This document shows, one piece after another, positions 43,701-56,600 of a DNA stretch of 64,000 nt. The stretch's first letter is position 1; each line of letters opens with the position of its first letter. The position numbers and the translations under genes were made by a program. The notes under the pieces are model-generated. The model was not told the DNA's origin. It worked only from the letters and a program-made list of their open reading frames with translations, and made no database searches. The stretch covers positions 4,712,001-4,776,000 of the forward strand of contig NC_133101.1 of NCBI RefSeq assembly GCF_022965805.1, in the 5' to 3' direction. The stretch comes from Primulina eburnea. Taxonomy: Eukaryota; Streptophyta; Magnoliopsida; Lamiales; Gesneriaceae.

Positions 43701-46700
43701 AGGATTGACCACCAGAAATATAAGGTCGCTACAATCACGATTTAATTTATAGCATCTAGCAGTAGATTTTATATGATTGAAACTTCACTAACATTAATTG
43801 AAATAGACTTGTGTCGCTTTGATTTCCTGGATTTGAAATTTTTGGGAAAGTAACTTCTTTATTATTATTTTTAATGAGAAACAATATTACATTAGGATAA
43901 TAAAAGATAATAGTTACAAAAGCCAGACAAGATTAATGCTCATTCAAAGTTCAGATCTCGTGAATTGACAATACCTTATTGACAACATTATGCAAATAAT
44001 GTGAGACTTCAAACATCCAAAATGAATTATAAACCTCTAGAGCAAAAAATTGGGTATGAACACTCGAAACGAGTTCATGAATTGATGCAAAAAGAATTCA
44101 ACAACATTACGTGTTAGAGTTTTAGGCATCTGTAGCTGTAAGGTTTAGTGTGTTATTATAAAACTAGATTCATTTCATTTTACAAATGTTTGACACCTCA
44201 AGACAATGCAAGTTAATGCACTCACATGCAAATGGACAAATGGCTAGTGGGGGACGAACCAACAATAGAGTAATTTAAAAAGCAAAGCCTTGATTCGGCA
44301 AAAGTCCTTTGCAGCGTTAATAGAATATCTTAAACCTCAAGAGCAATGTTGTAAATGGCGGGAAGTGGTGGCGGGTCGGTCATTGACCGCCTACCGCCTC
44401 GGCCGTCTATGCGGTTGAATTTTTCTAACAATTTTTTATAGGTAATTAATTATATATAAGCATTCAATGAATTACAAATCATCATTTTTTATGTTTCATA
44501 TGTAATTAAATAATGATTATTCATAAAATAAAGTTTCATTTAATATAATACAATCTAGAAAAAATAAATATATAACAAACTAACAAGATAATTAAGGTGG
44601 TGGCTGATGGCGGCAGCTAGAGGCGGTTTGAGGCAGGTGGAGGTTGATGGTGGAGAACACTTGAAACCAAAAATAAATACAAAAGAGAATGATATGTGTT
44701 TTTATTATATCTGAAGTTTTTAAAATGATTGACTTTGACTGGTTTTTAAAATTATTTGACTTTGATTGATTATTAAGATTTTAAAATAATTGACCGTCTC
44801 GGCTGCTTCGGCTGCTTGCTCGCTCGCCTCGGCCACCAGATAGCCTCGGACCACCTATAGAGACCGCCTTAGATAAAGACGGGGCGGTCGAGGGCCGCCT
44901 AATGCCTACGCGGCCGCCTCGACCGCCATTTAGAACGCTGCTCAAGAGCCATCATTTTGTCATACAATATTGTTAAGATTAATACTAAAGAAGTGTAACT
45001 GCTTGGACCTTACAAATTTGGCTATGTAAAGAGTACACCTTTCAGACTTTCAAAATATGGATATGGTTGTAAGCTGTGTAAGCTTGTATGAATACAGTTG
45101 CGCACACACTTAACTAAACAAAATATCAATCTTGTGGCCAATTATGGATAGTAAACACAAAGAAAGCCTAGTCAAGATCTTGTAAGCTCTGGTAAACTTA
45201 AAAATAGATACGTGATTGAACAAGCTTGAGGTAGCTGGATTTCAATCAAAATTCATGTAAAGGGAGAACAATATGATCTACAATGACTTCCTCTGTACTT
45301 GATAAAATATAGTCAGGTGAAAATTCTGGAGAAGGAGCTTTTGTAATGAAGTAACAGATGTCTCTGATCCCAAAAATTTCAAGTTCAATAAAGCTCAACT
45401 CAAACATCAGTATACAGTAAAAGAACTCCATCCACCTTAAAATGTGAATACTTCAGTCAAAAAATTTACAATTTTCTTTCAGCTAGGATTTTTTTAATTT
45501 AAGAGTTATTGCAGCACTAGACACGTGAATCATGCAACATAATGTTTTCAGAAAAAAAAAAAAGCCACAACTAGGCCATATTCTCCAAAATAATTTAAAA
45601 AACAAAGACAAGAAATGATGTAACCAGTGAACAATGATTAAACCATTACTGGCAATATTGAAACAAAACCTTCTTAGATTGCTTTCTAAGTCTCCTTCGT
45701 TTCAAACGAATATGAAGCTGGAGATCAGTGTTAACATCATCTTCCTCCTTGACCTGTCAGCAATTGGAAATTATGTTACTAGCACATCCTTGAAACAAGA
45801 CGAGAACAAAAGCGGTGCCAGAACCCTGAGAAAAATCATAGTCGTGGATGAGCATCATTTGAAAATTACATTTTTTCTTCTATCCAAAAAGACAGAAAAA
45901 CGTTGAAAAATGATAGCATTATTTGACTTCAGGTTAAGACGCATTATTATACCATATGACCTTTTTGACGAGAGGAAAGATGATTCTGACCAGTTTAAGG
46001 ACTTGATCTTGTTCATGCTAAACAATCGAAGATGACAGATGAATGGGCCAAATAAACCGTTCAAAAATTGAATGACAAAAAAGCAAACTTACCATTTCAC
46101 TGCAACCTAATATATTCTATACTGAATTTAAAAAAACTTTAAAAACTAAACAGAAAAAGCAACTGTTTTAGCAAGGGAATAAATTGTGGCAGGGACTACT
46201 TCTTGCCTTTCTAAAGTTTCTCTTTTGCTCTTCTGTGAGATTCAGATCTCTTTCATTTGCTACAGCATCGGCAACAAATGGATCACTCGACGTGCCATCA
46301 ACATCATCAATTTCTTCCACCTGACCAAGGGAAGAGGTGAGACAATTTCTATGAAATGATGCAACATAATATAAGCATATTGGTTCGAGAATAATTCTGT
46401 TTCCAAAACATTAAAAAAAGATCAGATTATCGTGGAAAACTATGATGAAGTTGCACCAAAAAGAGTTTCTAGCTATAGCTGTTAAAGCCACAAAACACAC
46501 TAAGGCACGCATTAGCCCAAAAGAAAACTATGATGAAGTTGTTAAACCCAAGGTGCAAGTTGAGTCGTACAGAAGATTCAAAATATGAGGCATAAGAACT
46601 CAGCCAAAAGATATATGAAATAGAATATATCAGACTTGGAGAGAGAGAGCATGGTTCTTATTGCAACAGTGATGGATGGCGGAACATGGCACCACAATTA

Positions 46701-49218
46701 TTTCAGTTCAGTTAACAAATGTAAACTGATAAATTACAAGGCAGTCAATAAGTCCATAATCAGATGTTGTCAAAGGCAACATAAAATACACCAGCATATT
46801 TCACCTCGTCAACTCCGGGAAATTTCAGGCCCAGCTCAGCTGCCTGCTGCGGAGTGCTGGCAAGGTAAACAGAAGCCCAATCCTTACTGCCAAATCTGAC
46901 ATCCTTCAAACCTGAGTCGTTAGAGCACATTTTGCTGAAGGAATTCCAATCTACATCTGTACCATCATTTACAGCAGGACTGCATTCACTGGCCACAACT
47001 TTTTTTGCCAGGAAACCACTGGCACCCTCCTCCAGTATTTTCCCATGCCGCCTGCCCTCGATAAGTAATCCCGATTCAGAAGTTAAGACTCAGTTAATAT
47101 ATATTACTTTTTATAAATGATAAAGAACAAACCTTCTTACAGGCCTGTGGATCTGGAGATACTCTTCAGCCTGTGAAACTGATTCCATTGCATCAAGAGA
47201 TAGTTGATTACCGACCCAATGAGCCCTCTTCTTCCATGCTTCTGTGCAGCAACCACTAGGAGCCTGTTTTTCAATCCACTTGTACAGACTTGAAAGTTCA
47301 ACACCAGCACCATCAAGTTGTTCCTGCTCAGTCACGAAAAAGAAGGTATAAATAATCTGTATCTTGTGGGAAGCAGAAATTATTTGGAAGAGCTGAATAA
47401 AGCTTTCTATAATTTAGTCATAAACAGTTACATTTAATGAGAGAAAGACCACATCCATCTCATAATTGTGGCCAAATAATATTGGAAACAAATATGATAG
47501 ATTAGTTTCCTTCTTTTGATGGCATCTATTCTTAAATATTAAAATTACACAAAAATGTAGTCTCAAAATCATGAGAAATTTTAGTAGTTCAGAAGTAACA
47601 GAGATAGATATTTTAATCAATATGTATCGATTTGTGGCTTACACAAAATATGCATGTTTAATAATATATGTGTATCTCAAGCTCTTAATGAAAGGGCTTC
47701 CAAACACTCCCCACAAGCCAGAGCATAGGGTACGCTTTAAGCTTGGATGAATACTGTGAACCTGGATGATGATGTTTGCTTACATGCAATTACACCATTA
47801 ATGATGCATTATTCATTTAGACTCTTCCAACAATCAACTTTATGTGGTTGTTCCTGTTAGGATCTACTTTTCTAAGCAGATCCAAAACAAGAAGGAAATT
47901 GTAAAACTTTTGACTGAAATTAACAAAGATGAATATTTTCTTCCAGTCTTTTTTCGCAAATATCAATAGATCCCATAGTATTTTTTCATTTATGACCCGT
48001 TAAAATTTTGAAATTTTTGGTAACCAAGAAACTTAAGTTCTTTTGGAATAAAAACATCTAAGTTTAACAACATTAATGGGAAAATAATGTTTATTAGTAC
48101 TGAAACTGATAACTATTGCAATTTCTGTATATATATTTCAAAAAAACATAACAAAATGCATACCAGTAAATGAGCACTCTCGGTCTCGAGCTCATCAAGC
48201 TCCATTTCCCACTCTTCTTTGAACACTGCCATCTCTTCTGCAACAGCCTTCTCCAACTATTCTCTCATGGAATAATAAAACTTAACAGGATAATAAAAAT
48301 GAGAAACATAAAAAAGTGTCAAAAGAGACGAGGATAGTAACTTACATCATCGCCGGAGAGAGAAAGGGCCAATTCTTTCCTAACATCAGCCCCCACATTC
48401 AGAAGTGATTCCTCTTCCAGAGCTTCTTGAGCTTCTGCAGCCTAAAAACTAAATTATTGATTCAAGTAACAGTAACACTTTGCTTTATCAAAGTATAAGG
48501 GGTTAAATTTTCTTACTTTTCCCTCAACTTCTAAAAGCTCAGCTATTAGCTCTTCTATGTCCTTATCCGTCAAAGGTTCCTGAGAACAGATGGAAATGTA
48601 AATGTAATCTTGTAAGGAGAATGGAAAAGACCAAAAACTAAGGCATTTTATCCAAAAAACTACCTATTTTCAGACGCAGATAAAATAATTGACAATTAAA
48701 TGCTATGCATCCAACAAAAATGAAAAATTAAGTCAATTGATGCAGTGTAATTGGCACATGCATAATTTATATGGCAAGCTAAAATTTCTCCAAATGTGGC
48801 TCAAAATTTCCCGCATGAACAACATTCCCATAATCCAAATCAACGAATTTTCTTAACAAAACAAATCCATAACAAAAACTAAGCCCATAAACAAAGAGAA
48901 CTATTTTCCTACAGAAAAATAAAAAATTTGATCAAAAGGCTGGTAAACGTACATCATCCGCAACGAAACGGATAACCCAGGAATAAAATTTCGTTTCAGA
49001 AACAAACAAATGGGATTTGACCCAAAGGGCTCCGATGATAAACGGTGACACGAGTAACTTTCAACAATAAGTACAAAATTCACCTCAGAATGCGGCACTT
49101 CTTCATCTTCATCGTCTTCATCATCACCCTCGTCATCAATTTCCACGGAATCGTTGGAAGAATCATTCTGCAAATCGCCAATTTCTTCCCCGTTTCTCTC
49201 TTCTTTTTCTGTGTCCAT
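31745..49218 (-). CDS. ATRX: ATRX-type SNF2 chromatin remodeler (CHR20-like), 24 exons, about 1360 aa
   Basis: Nuclear SNF2 ATPase; plant ATRX is linked to H3.3 deposition and rDNA silencing. Exons, 5' to 3': 49084-49218, 48517-48579, 48346-48441, 48164-48256, 47133-47323, 46805-47051, 46207-46320, 45670-45753, 41990-42417, 41410-41500, 41115-41330, 39856-39975, 39046-39212, 38436-38577, 36700-36849, 36527-36582, 36134-36437, 34686-34815, 34312-34361, 33895-34118, 33282-33485, 33125-33203, 32786-33051, and 31745-32214, the last with a 37-nt interruption at 31987-32023. An acidic start ([20 protein letters not shown]) precedes a coiled coil. ATPase motifs: HTMGLGKT about 617-624, DEAH about 738-741, LTGSPLQN about 765-772; helicase C-lobe [20 protein letters not shown] and YRVWRYGQTK. 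The Cys/His tail (CTNLSH...CGQC) is typical of plant ATRX. All phases close. Intron 7 has a GC donor. Confidence 0.93.
36009..36092. repeat. 42-bp tandem duplication in an ATRX intron
   Basis: Two direct copies (36009-36050, 36051-36092), each opening GAATAACACATTCAAGG. They run into the (TA)n tract. Confidence 0.85.
36091..36114. repeat. (TA)12 microsatellite in an ATRX intron
   Basis: Twelve TA units about 20 bases from the donor of exon 17 on the minus strand; likely length-polymorphic. Confidence 0.88.
42740..43080. repeat. TTTTAGTCATTTATC-family interspersed repeat, copy in an ATRX intron
   Basis: TTTTTAGTCATTTATCTTTA at the left and GGACTAAAATTGACATTTTG at the right, the same inverted word pair as in copies 1 and 2. 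Ends unresolved. Confidence 0.4.
44344..44940. mobile_element. Non-autonomous hAT-like transposon in an ATRX intron, 8-bp TSD CTCAAGAG
   Basis: A 597-bp element. The left end CAATGTTGTAAATGGCGG is matched by the inverted right end (CAGCGTTCTAAATGGCGG on the other strand). The perfect 8-bp duplication CTCAAGAG (44336-44343 and 44941-44948) is the hAT hallmark. The ends are GC-rich with many CCGCCTCGGCCG-like words, while the centre is AT-rich. No transposase frame. It lies in the 6.2-kb stretch between exons at 45670 and 41990, in the intron between exons 8 and 9. Confidence 0.85.
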
Positions 49219-52200
49219 TTTATTGAATCGAAATTAATGCAGGCTCACTTGTATGGTACCACCATATTATATTTTTTACTTATAAAGGGGTTTATCAAAA
49301 GAGAGAAAACCAAATTCGTGGGAACCAAACGACGTCGCGTCACGTGAGCTTTAAGTGATCTTACGTACGTCGGTATGCGTTCTTGAACGATGTAATATAA
49401 CATTTGTAGTTTTTCTCACAATGTAATATAACATTTTTTAAATTATATTATAATATAAAATAAATAGCGATACAACTCAAATATTTTAAATTTATATATT
49501 ATCAACTCTATTTTTTACATAATTTTCTTATACTTTTGTAAAATTGATTGTTGTGAGACATCTTTTTTTTTTTTTACTGTTTCACTTTGTGCTCCAATTT
49601 TGAGTTACTTTATTTTAACATTAAAGTTTCTGTGTCATGATTTGTTTGTCAAGAAATAGTTTTTGAGGTTTAATCTCTTCACAATGGTTCATGCTTATGA
49701 TAGTCATAGTCACACCATTCCATATGCATATAGTAAAAAAGACTAATAATATTAGATTCATGCTATCCATCAATACATTACAAGGATTGAAAGCATGCAT
49801 ATATGTTCAATCTCACATAAGTTTCAAAGAGCGAATGAATAATTTTCCAAGACTCGTCAATATTAGGTAATTATTTTGGACTTGCGCTCTCTTATTGAGT
49901 TTAGCCTTCGGACTCTAAAATGTTGTGTGATTGTTGATCTTGGGAGAAGGAAGAATCGTGTTAGTTAAAGAATGATGTTGTTTTCACTCAGAGATTTTGT
50001 TGGATATCCTATTTCTGTCTCATATCTTATTTTGAGATATACGTTTTTGTCGTGTTTGAAATGTAATTTTTTTTTTAATATGACTTGATGATTCTTAATT
50101 TAGATTTAAAAAAAGGTACGATGATTCCTAAAAGAAAGAAACCCTTAATTTCACAAGTACTATTATATATATTCCTTGGGAGTTTGATGACGGGGTCTGA
50201 AAATTGAAAGACTTGGAAATAAGTTTGTAACCGTGGCTGGTAGATATCAGCATGGAAGAAAGATTCTCAACCTAGAAAGCAGTTAGTAACATGATATTCC
50301 TATTCTTTCTACCAAGAAAACTCACTCATCCATGATACTTCCATTGAGTATGTTTATACCCGAAACAGAGTTGCCGGAGTGGGTTATCTGCTACATACTC
50401 ATTGTTATGCACATTCTCAATAATCTACCGGTCCCAAAATCATTTCCTTCTATAAATAATATCTACTATTTGAGAACACAATTTCTATTACAATTTTCAA
50501 TGTGATGGTCTGAGGACTATTTGAAATAGGAAGTGCTTAGGAATGGGTTGTAATCAAGAAAATGAGAAGGGCTTCAGAATCAGACTTGTTACTGTAGCTG
50601 AAAGGGAATCAAAAAGTTTGCAGAGGCTGACTTTCTGAATCCGAGCTTGAAATGCTGGAAAGATTCAATGAGTAAAGTGATAAAAATGCAGCACGGGTTG
50701 TAAGGAAGAAGAACAAGATTTATAGAAAGGAACTTGCACTAGCACTTCTTTTGTTCACTACTGCTGCAAGAAGTCTGTCTTTAATACATGAGATTCATTT
50801 CTATTACCTGTTACTTCAGAGAATGTCATTTTTAGATGAAATTAATATATTATAAATATGATAATATTAAATCAATTATAACATATGTTGAGGGTAATCC
50901 ATGGCTTGAATATATTATATATGGATCATAAAGCAATTGAAAATAATTCCTTAATTTTAATTACTAAAAGTCATATATTATCTTGTTGATGACTGGCTAA
51001 TGAGTCATTAGCCAATTAAAAAAGGAAAATTATTGTCTTTTTAGGGACCCATTTTCTTGTTGGATTAAATGTCCCTTTCTAAGTATATGTTCCACCAAAA
51101 AAAAAAAAAAACTCTCTTTCCACTAATTATAAATATTTTGTTAATATCAAGAAATCTTTTTTTATTTTTATCTTATGAAAGGATAATTTAATTTGCATTA
51201 ATGGACGCGAAGAGTGTCCAAAGTATATATAGTTTTTATAATTAGTTAACAAAATGAGTCACTTATTTGTATCTTTTGAATAAAAGATATAAATTATTAT
51301 TACAGTAAAAACATATAAACATGGACAAATGGAAAGAGAAAACTGTACACACAAACAATGGTTCTCCTCTTACAATGTTCCAACGTACAAGATTGAAGCC
51401 CCCAATCAATATAGGTGGAAAATATCAAATGGAAAAGAGAAAAAATGGAAGAAAAATGATGTTGGTTGCTTAAGAAGAAGGGAATGTAACCATAGGAATC
51501 TTTGTACAACCATATACTATATGATTGCCTGAAGATTCCACAACATTTTTAGCCAATCCAAACACAAATTTTACATAAGTGAAAAAAATATAAAAGATTG
51601 GGGGAAGCCAAGCATAAGACTTGCCTAGAAGTGGCATTTTCATCTCCAAAATTCAAACCTTTCTCATGTTATATCTCCTATGTTAATCTGTATATTACAC
51701 AAATCATGAGCATCTACTTCCATATGTGATGCACAACTTCCTTTAAATCTCTTCGAGGGCTAGATTCCGGGCGTCAAGAAATGAAATGGTGAAGAGTTGG
51801 AGGAAGAAGAGAGGAAGAAGAAAAAGGAGTAAGAGATTTGGAATGTGGATGTATGGTACTTATAGTGGAGATCAAGTGTTTGCTTAGTTCCTTCATTGTA
51901 GAAAATGAAACAAAGCCTAAGTTCAAAGGTTGTAAAAGGTTAAAAACATGCAAACGTACATAAAATAGAAGGGCCTACTTTTGCCTTATAGTGAGTGAAA
52001 ATTTGTTTTTATTATAATTATTGTCTATGTTTTTTTTTAACATATTGTCTTTGTTTTTGGATTATATAACATGGGATACTTTGGATCAGATTAAAGAAAT
52101 TAACAAGTGGGGATTAGAAAAGCCATGTATTTTACGAGGAATTTAAGAAAAGTTTTTTCAGTTCTTACGATACTTGATGTTGTGATCGTGGAGGATTTTT

Positions 52201-53603
52201 TCGCTTTTACGTAAAGTCGAACCATCTTCTTTTTTAAAAAAAGATTTATGACATTTCACCGCATTTCACCAAATGGTGATAGTTTGTAACAATGAATTCT
52301 TAATTAGCATCTTTTGTTATTTCTTTGTTTATTTATTTAACTATGGGTAGATAGTGGACTCAAAACCTTATGGATCCTGTCGTTAAACTCACAAGTTAAT
52401 ATTGAACAAGTATACGACTTAATAAGATAGATAGATAGATAATCTACCAATAAAATTCCATGAGACTGAACTGCATTCTCCCTTGTGTTCTCAAAAAATT
52501 ACAAAACATGAATGACCAACAACTTGCTCTATCAGAACGACCCGAAGCTATAGTGCCAAACGCACCCTTAGTTAACATTAATATAAAGTGGCCAAACGCA
52601 CCCAGTGTCTACTCTGGACGTTTTGTTCATGTAATTAAAGAACAATTGTTACTAAAGACATGCATAAACTTGTGGTCATCGAGCGATGGTGACCACATTA
52701 GGAAGCCAAACAGGCTTTACTCTTTTATCCATTAAAGAACAAAATCATTGGGGGATCCCGCCAAGTCAACCACCAATTCCCATCAATTACCAACTTTTCG
52801 ACAAGCACAAAGGGAATTTAAAATTAATATCACAGAACAAATCTTATTGGATTCATCCTAATTTCATACAAGATTCCAAGGCCAGGAATTATCCTTGCAA
52901 ATGATTTAACTAATTGGATGCTAGTAAATAAATCGATACCCTTTCGTCATTCAATTATTAATGTAATAATAATAACATAAATATCTCATTAGATTTTGTA
53001 TAACTGGACAAATTATATCCAAAGCTCTGCCCAAGCTGGACAAAAGCAAGTACACTTACCACCCAGAATGAAACGTGTAATTTAGTAAATGAATAAACTT
53101 AAGTACTTCAGATGTAAAAGAAATCAGCAGACAAAGCTTTAGCAGATTCAGATTATTAATTGAGAAGAAACACGCAGAAAAATGTTCACAAGAAAGTTAC
53201 TAGAAAAAGGAACTCGCACCGGCACCTGCTAAATATGACTTCCTTCCTCTATATATCTGAAGAAGGATTTAAACAAAAGCAAGAGAAAAATCAAAGCATG
53301 GAAATGAGATACGTGTGAAGGATAGGACAGAAAACATGGATAGATGAGGAAAACATACATAAAAAAACTTTGGCTAAAAGATGCATTTAATTTCTTTGCG
53401 AAACTCCCAGTATCATAACGAAGGGAACAAAAGAACGGATCGATTAATAGAAGATCCTGTAGAAAATCGAAGGGAACAACACTGATCCATGGCCCGCAGC
53501 AAAAACAGCCACCAATCTTGTATGAGTATCTACTGTATTAACATCTACTCGAATTGTATCAGCTAATTATCAAGAATTTGATGGTACACAACAGCAAAAG
53601 CTT
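49219..53603. other. Intergenic DNA between ATRX and TH2
   Basis: About 4.4 kb without a supportable gene. Short open frames (for example 52460-52904) lack family features. A GATA tetranucleotide run lies at about 52426-52441. The ATRX promoter should lie just right of 49218 and the TH2 3' UTR just left of 53604. Confidence 0.6.
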
Positions 53604-56600
53604 TTAAGACCCCAGAACAAAAGCACAAATTTCTGACCAGCTAGACACTGTGTACAGAACTCCCGATAAACCCTCCCAATTTGATAAGCTCTCCTCAACA
53701 CACTGTTTCTGCTTCTTGATCACACCTGGAAATAAAGGAATAAAAGAAACACCAAAGTGAGTTCCCACTCTTCTCAGACTTGAACTCGAGCCTATCACAA
53801 TACCAATGTCTGCCTCAAGCAAGCAGAGCAAGTCACCCACTGAATCTCCAATATATATGGTCAGATACTTTTTATCCTTGCTGGAGTTCTGCAAAATATC
53901 AGTAAAAGCTTGAACCTTGTCAATGGGAGACTCAACCTTCTTAACAATTTCGCCAGTGGACAAAGAGTTCTCATAGACAAACTCATTTGCATGTATATGC
54001 ACAGTATCTAAACCACCTGCTTGAAATGAAACAAAATTCAGCATATTAAATAGATATTGTATGTGGAAGTCAAGCCCTAAGCTTCAATAACTAATAACAA
54101 GATTAAAAAAAAACAAGAAACACTTCTCACATGCACTTAATTTTATTAGTTTTTCCATGAAACACAGCAAACCTAAAAGGAAAAAGAATTTCAAAAAGGG
54201 TATCTTCAGGCAGTAGAAGCTAATAAAAGTCCAAAAACAATCTAAGTAGATCAGCTTTTATATGTTGCAACACCAAGGCCTGTATAGTAATTGACATATC
54301 AGTACTTGAACATGACACTCATTTAATATTCTCTTATTGTACATCAAATTTGGAAAAAAAAAATCGATTATCAAAAAATGATATATAACCATATCTTTGG
54401 CGGGTAAGTCTATGGACCTATTATAGGTACTCACTTTCCATTACTTCCTCGACTTTGTTATCCAACCACTAATTTAATCAATAGGGTAGACAATACATAC
54501 AACAGCGCTATACAAAGTTGTAGGCAACTTGCGCCTTAAAAGTAGGCCATAAGAATCTTCATTTATCCAAAATTGCACAAATGATTGAATGAAACCCCAT
54601 ACAATGTTCGTTTCGGCAGAATCTACAGCATTCAGTAGTTACAGTCTGTCCATGTAAACTTAAGCATTTAATGGCATGTTGAGGCCTACTTAATTGACGA
54701 GGCGAATAGACAGAGTGGAATGTTCAAAATTGTATTAAAACTATCGTTAAGGTACTTTATGGCAGAGATGGACAGGTAGAACAAGCCATAGACCATGGAT
54801 TGACTGCAAGAGTTCGTATCTAAACCATGTCGATTACGAGAGAATCATGCAACTGATTTTATGAGGCCGTAGGGGATCTAACCTGTCAAATTGACTAACT
54901 CATTCTAACACTTGCTAATTCCTAGTATCCCGGCAAACCAATTTATGAAGCTGAAAATAAGTTGGATGTATGGAACTTTAATGATCTGATCCAGAAGAAA
55001 GGACCAGGAAGTTTGTCTTCATGAGAAAAGTACAATTCTCAGAAGAGCGCATCAGTGAAATAGGTAAGCGAGGTTTCACTTGATTATACTACTCCAATAA
55101 TAAGGAAGGCCCGCTTGGTAAAGAAATTACGCTAAAGATGATTGCACCCGGCCAACACCTAATCTTCGTTGTGCGTGTAAAACATCTTAATCAATAATTA
55201 TAATCACAACTACCAAATGTGGGCCACAATTCTTGAGTACAATAAAATGTCTTAAATGGGTTCTTAATGCAAGTCACTTGTTCCACATTTTTGGTTCCTT
55301 CAACTAGGACAAGAAGTGATAGGATACAACATGCTTCAATCTCTCTGACCAGCATCCCCCTATTCTCACAATCACCTAGAATGATTGTCCCAAACTTAAC
55401 TTTTCCATCTGGTTTCACAATGCTCCCCATATATTTTAATTTCTAATTACCTAAGATTAGCATGTATAGAATTCACAAGATTTTCACCACATCCTTGATC
55501 ATGATGCAGTTTCATTCAATAAAAAATTTTGGTTAGTTTCATCAAAGATGTTTCATCCAAGGAAAGAAGAATTTTACTTGGAGAAAATTAAATGGAAAAA
55601 ACACAATAATACCCAAAAACCAAAATATAACTGAACTTGTTACTGCATCAAACTTCAGAATTTATATGATTCAATTACAATAATACTACAAAATCAAGTT
55701 CATATTGACGCTGTCCGTATAACAATTGAGTACATACATATAAGTATTGTTCAGCATAAGATGATAGAAATTCAAGGATGGCATTGGTATTATGGAAGAT
55801 AAAATAACAGGCTAATACGAAGAGAGACTTTTCTCTGATAGTTGGATAAATTAAAATTAAAAAAAGAACATCAAAATTTACACACTGCATAGCTCAGAAT
55901 CCTAACATTTTTAAGATCTTGACAGATTACATCTTTCATTAATGCCATAAATTATAGGAAACCGGCAGCTGTAAGTATGACTTCTTTAATTTGATGATTG
56001 AGGGTGAGATGCCTTGGTTAATATGGAAAACTCAGAATCAATTCTAGACATGCAAACATACAAGTATTCAGTCAGCATAATTGAAAGGAGATATTAGTTG
56101 GTTTTAGCAATGCAATGCAACTGGACAAACAAGGCACCTGAAGAAAAAGCAGACTTGATGAGATCGCTACACCAGCAATAGGAAAGAACATGGACTTTTG
56201 TGTTCAAATTTTCATCACTAATCGCGGTCTGGAAGAAGCTGGTGCAACCATCTTGGAGAATCAGGCGTTCTCCAGTTCGTTTGATGTCTTCGACATTGAG
56301 ACCCTTGAGCACTCCAGCATCTATCACCCTCAAATTTGCTTTTTTCTCAAAATCTGAAAGGTCACCAAGTGCTTTACGCAGGCCTTCATAATTGAATTTT
56401 TCCTCTGCAAAGCAAGGTATGTTAGCCAAGCATGAGTCATCTCAATCACACAATCACACCAATTTAGATGACAATTCACATGAGCATTAATATTGTCGTT
56501 TAGAAAAAAACATGAGCGGACCTTTGTTACACTGCAAAATTTCTTCGATACATTGTTCATAATCTTCGGTATATTGCTTTGAAAGATCTGCCCATGTGCC

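Noticed and set aside
51700..51860. Minus-strand frame resembling a signal peptide followed by LDARNLALEEI
   Set aside because: No in-frame ATG (a stop precedes the hydrophobic run), and no known peptide-hormone motif.
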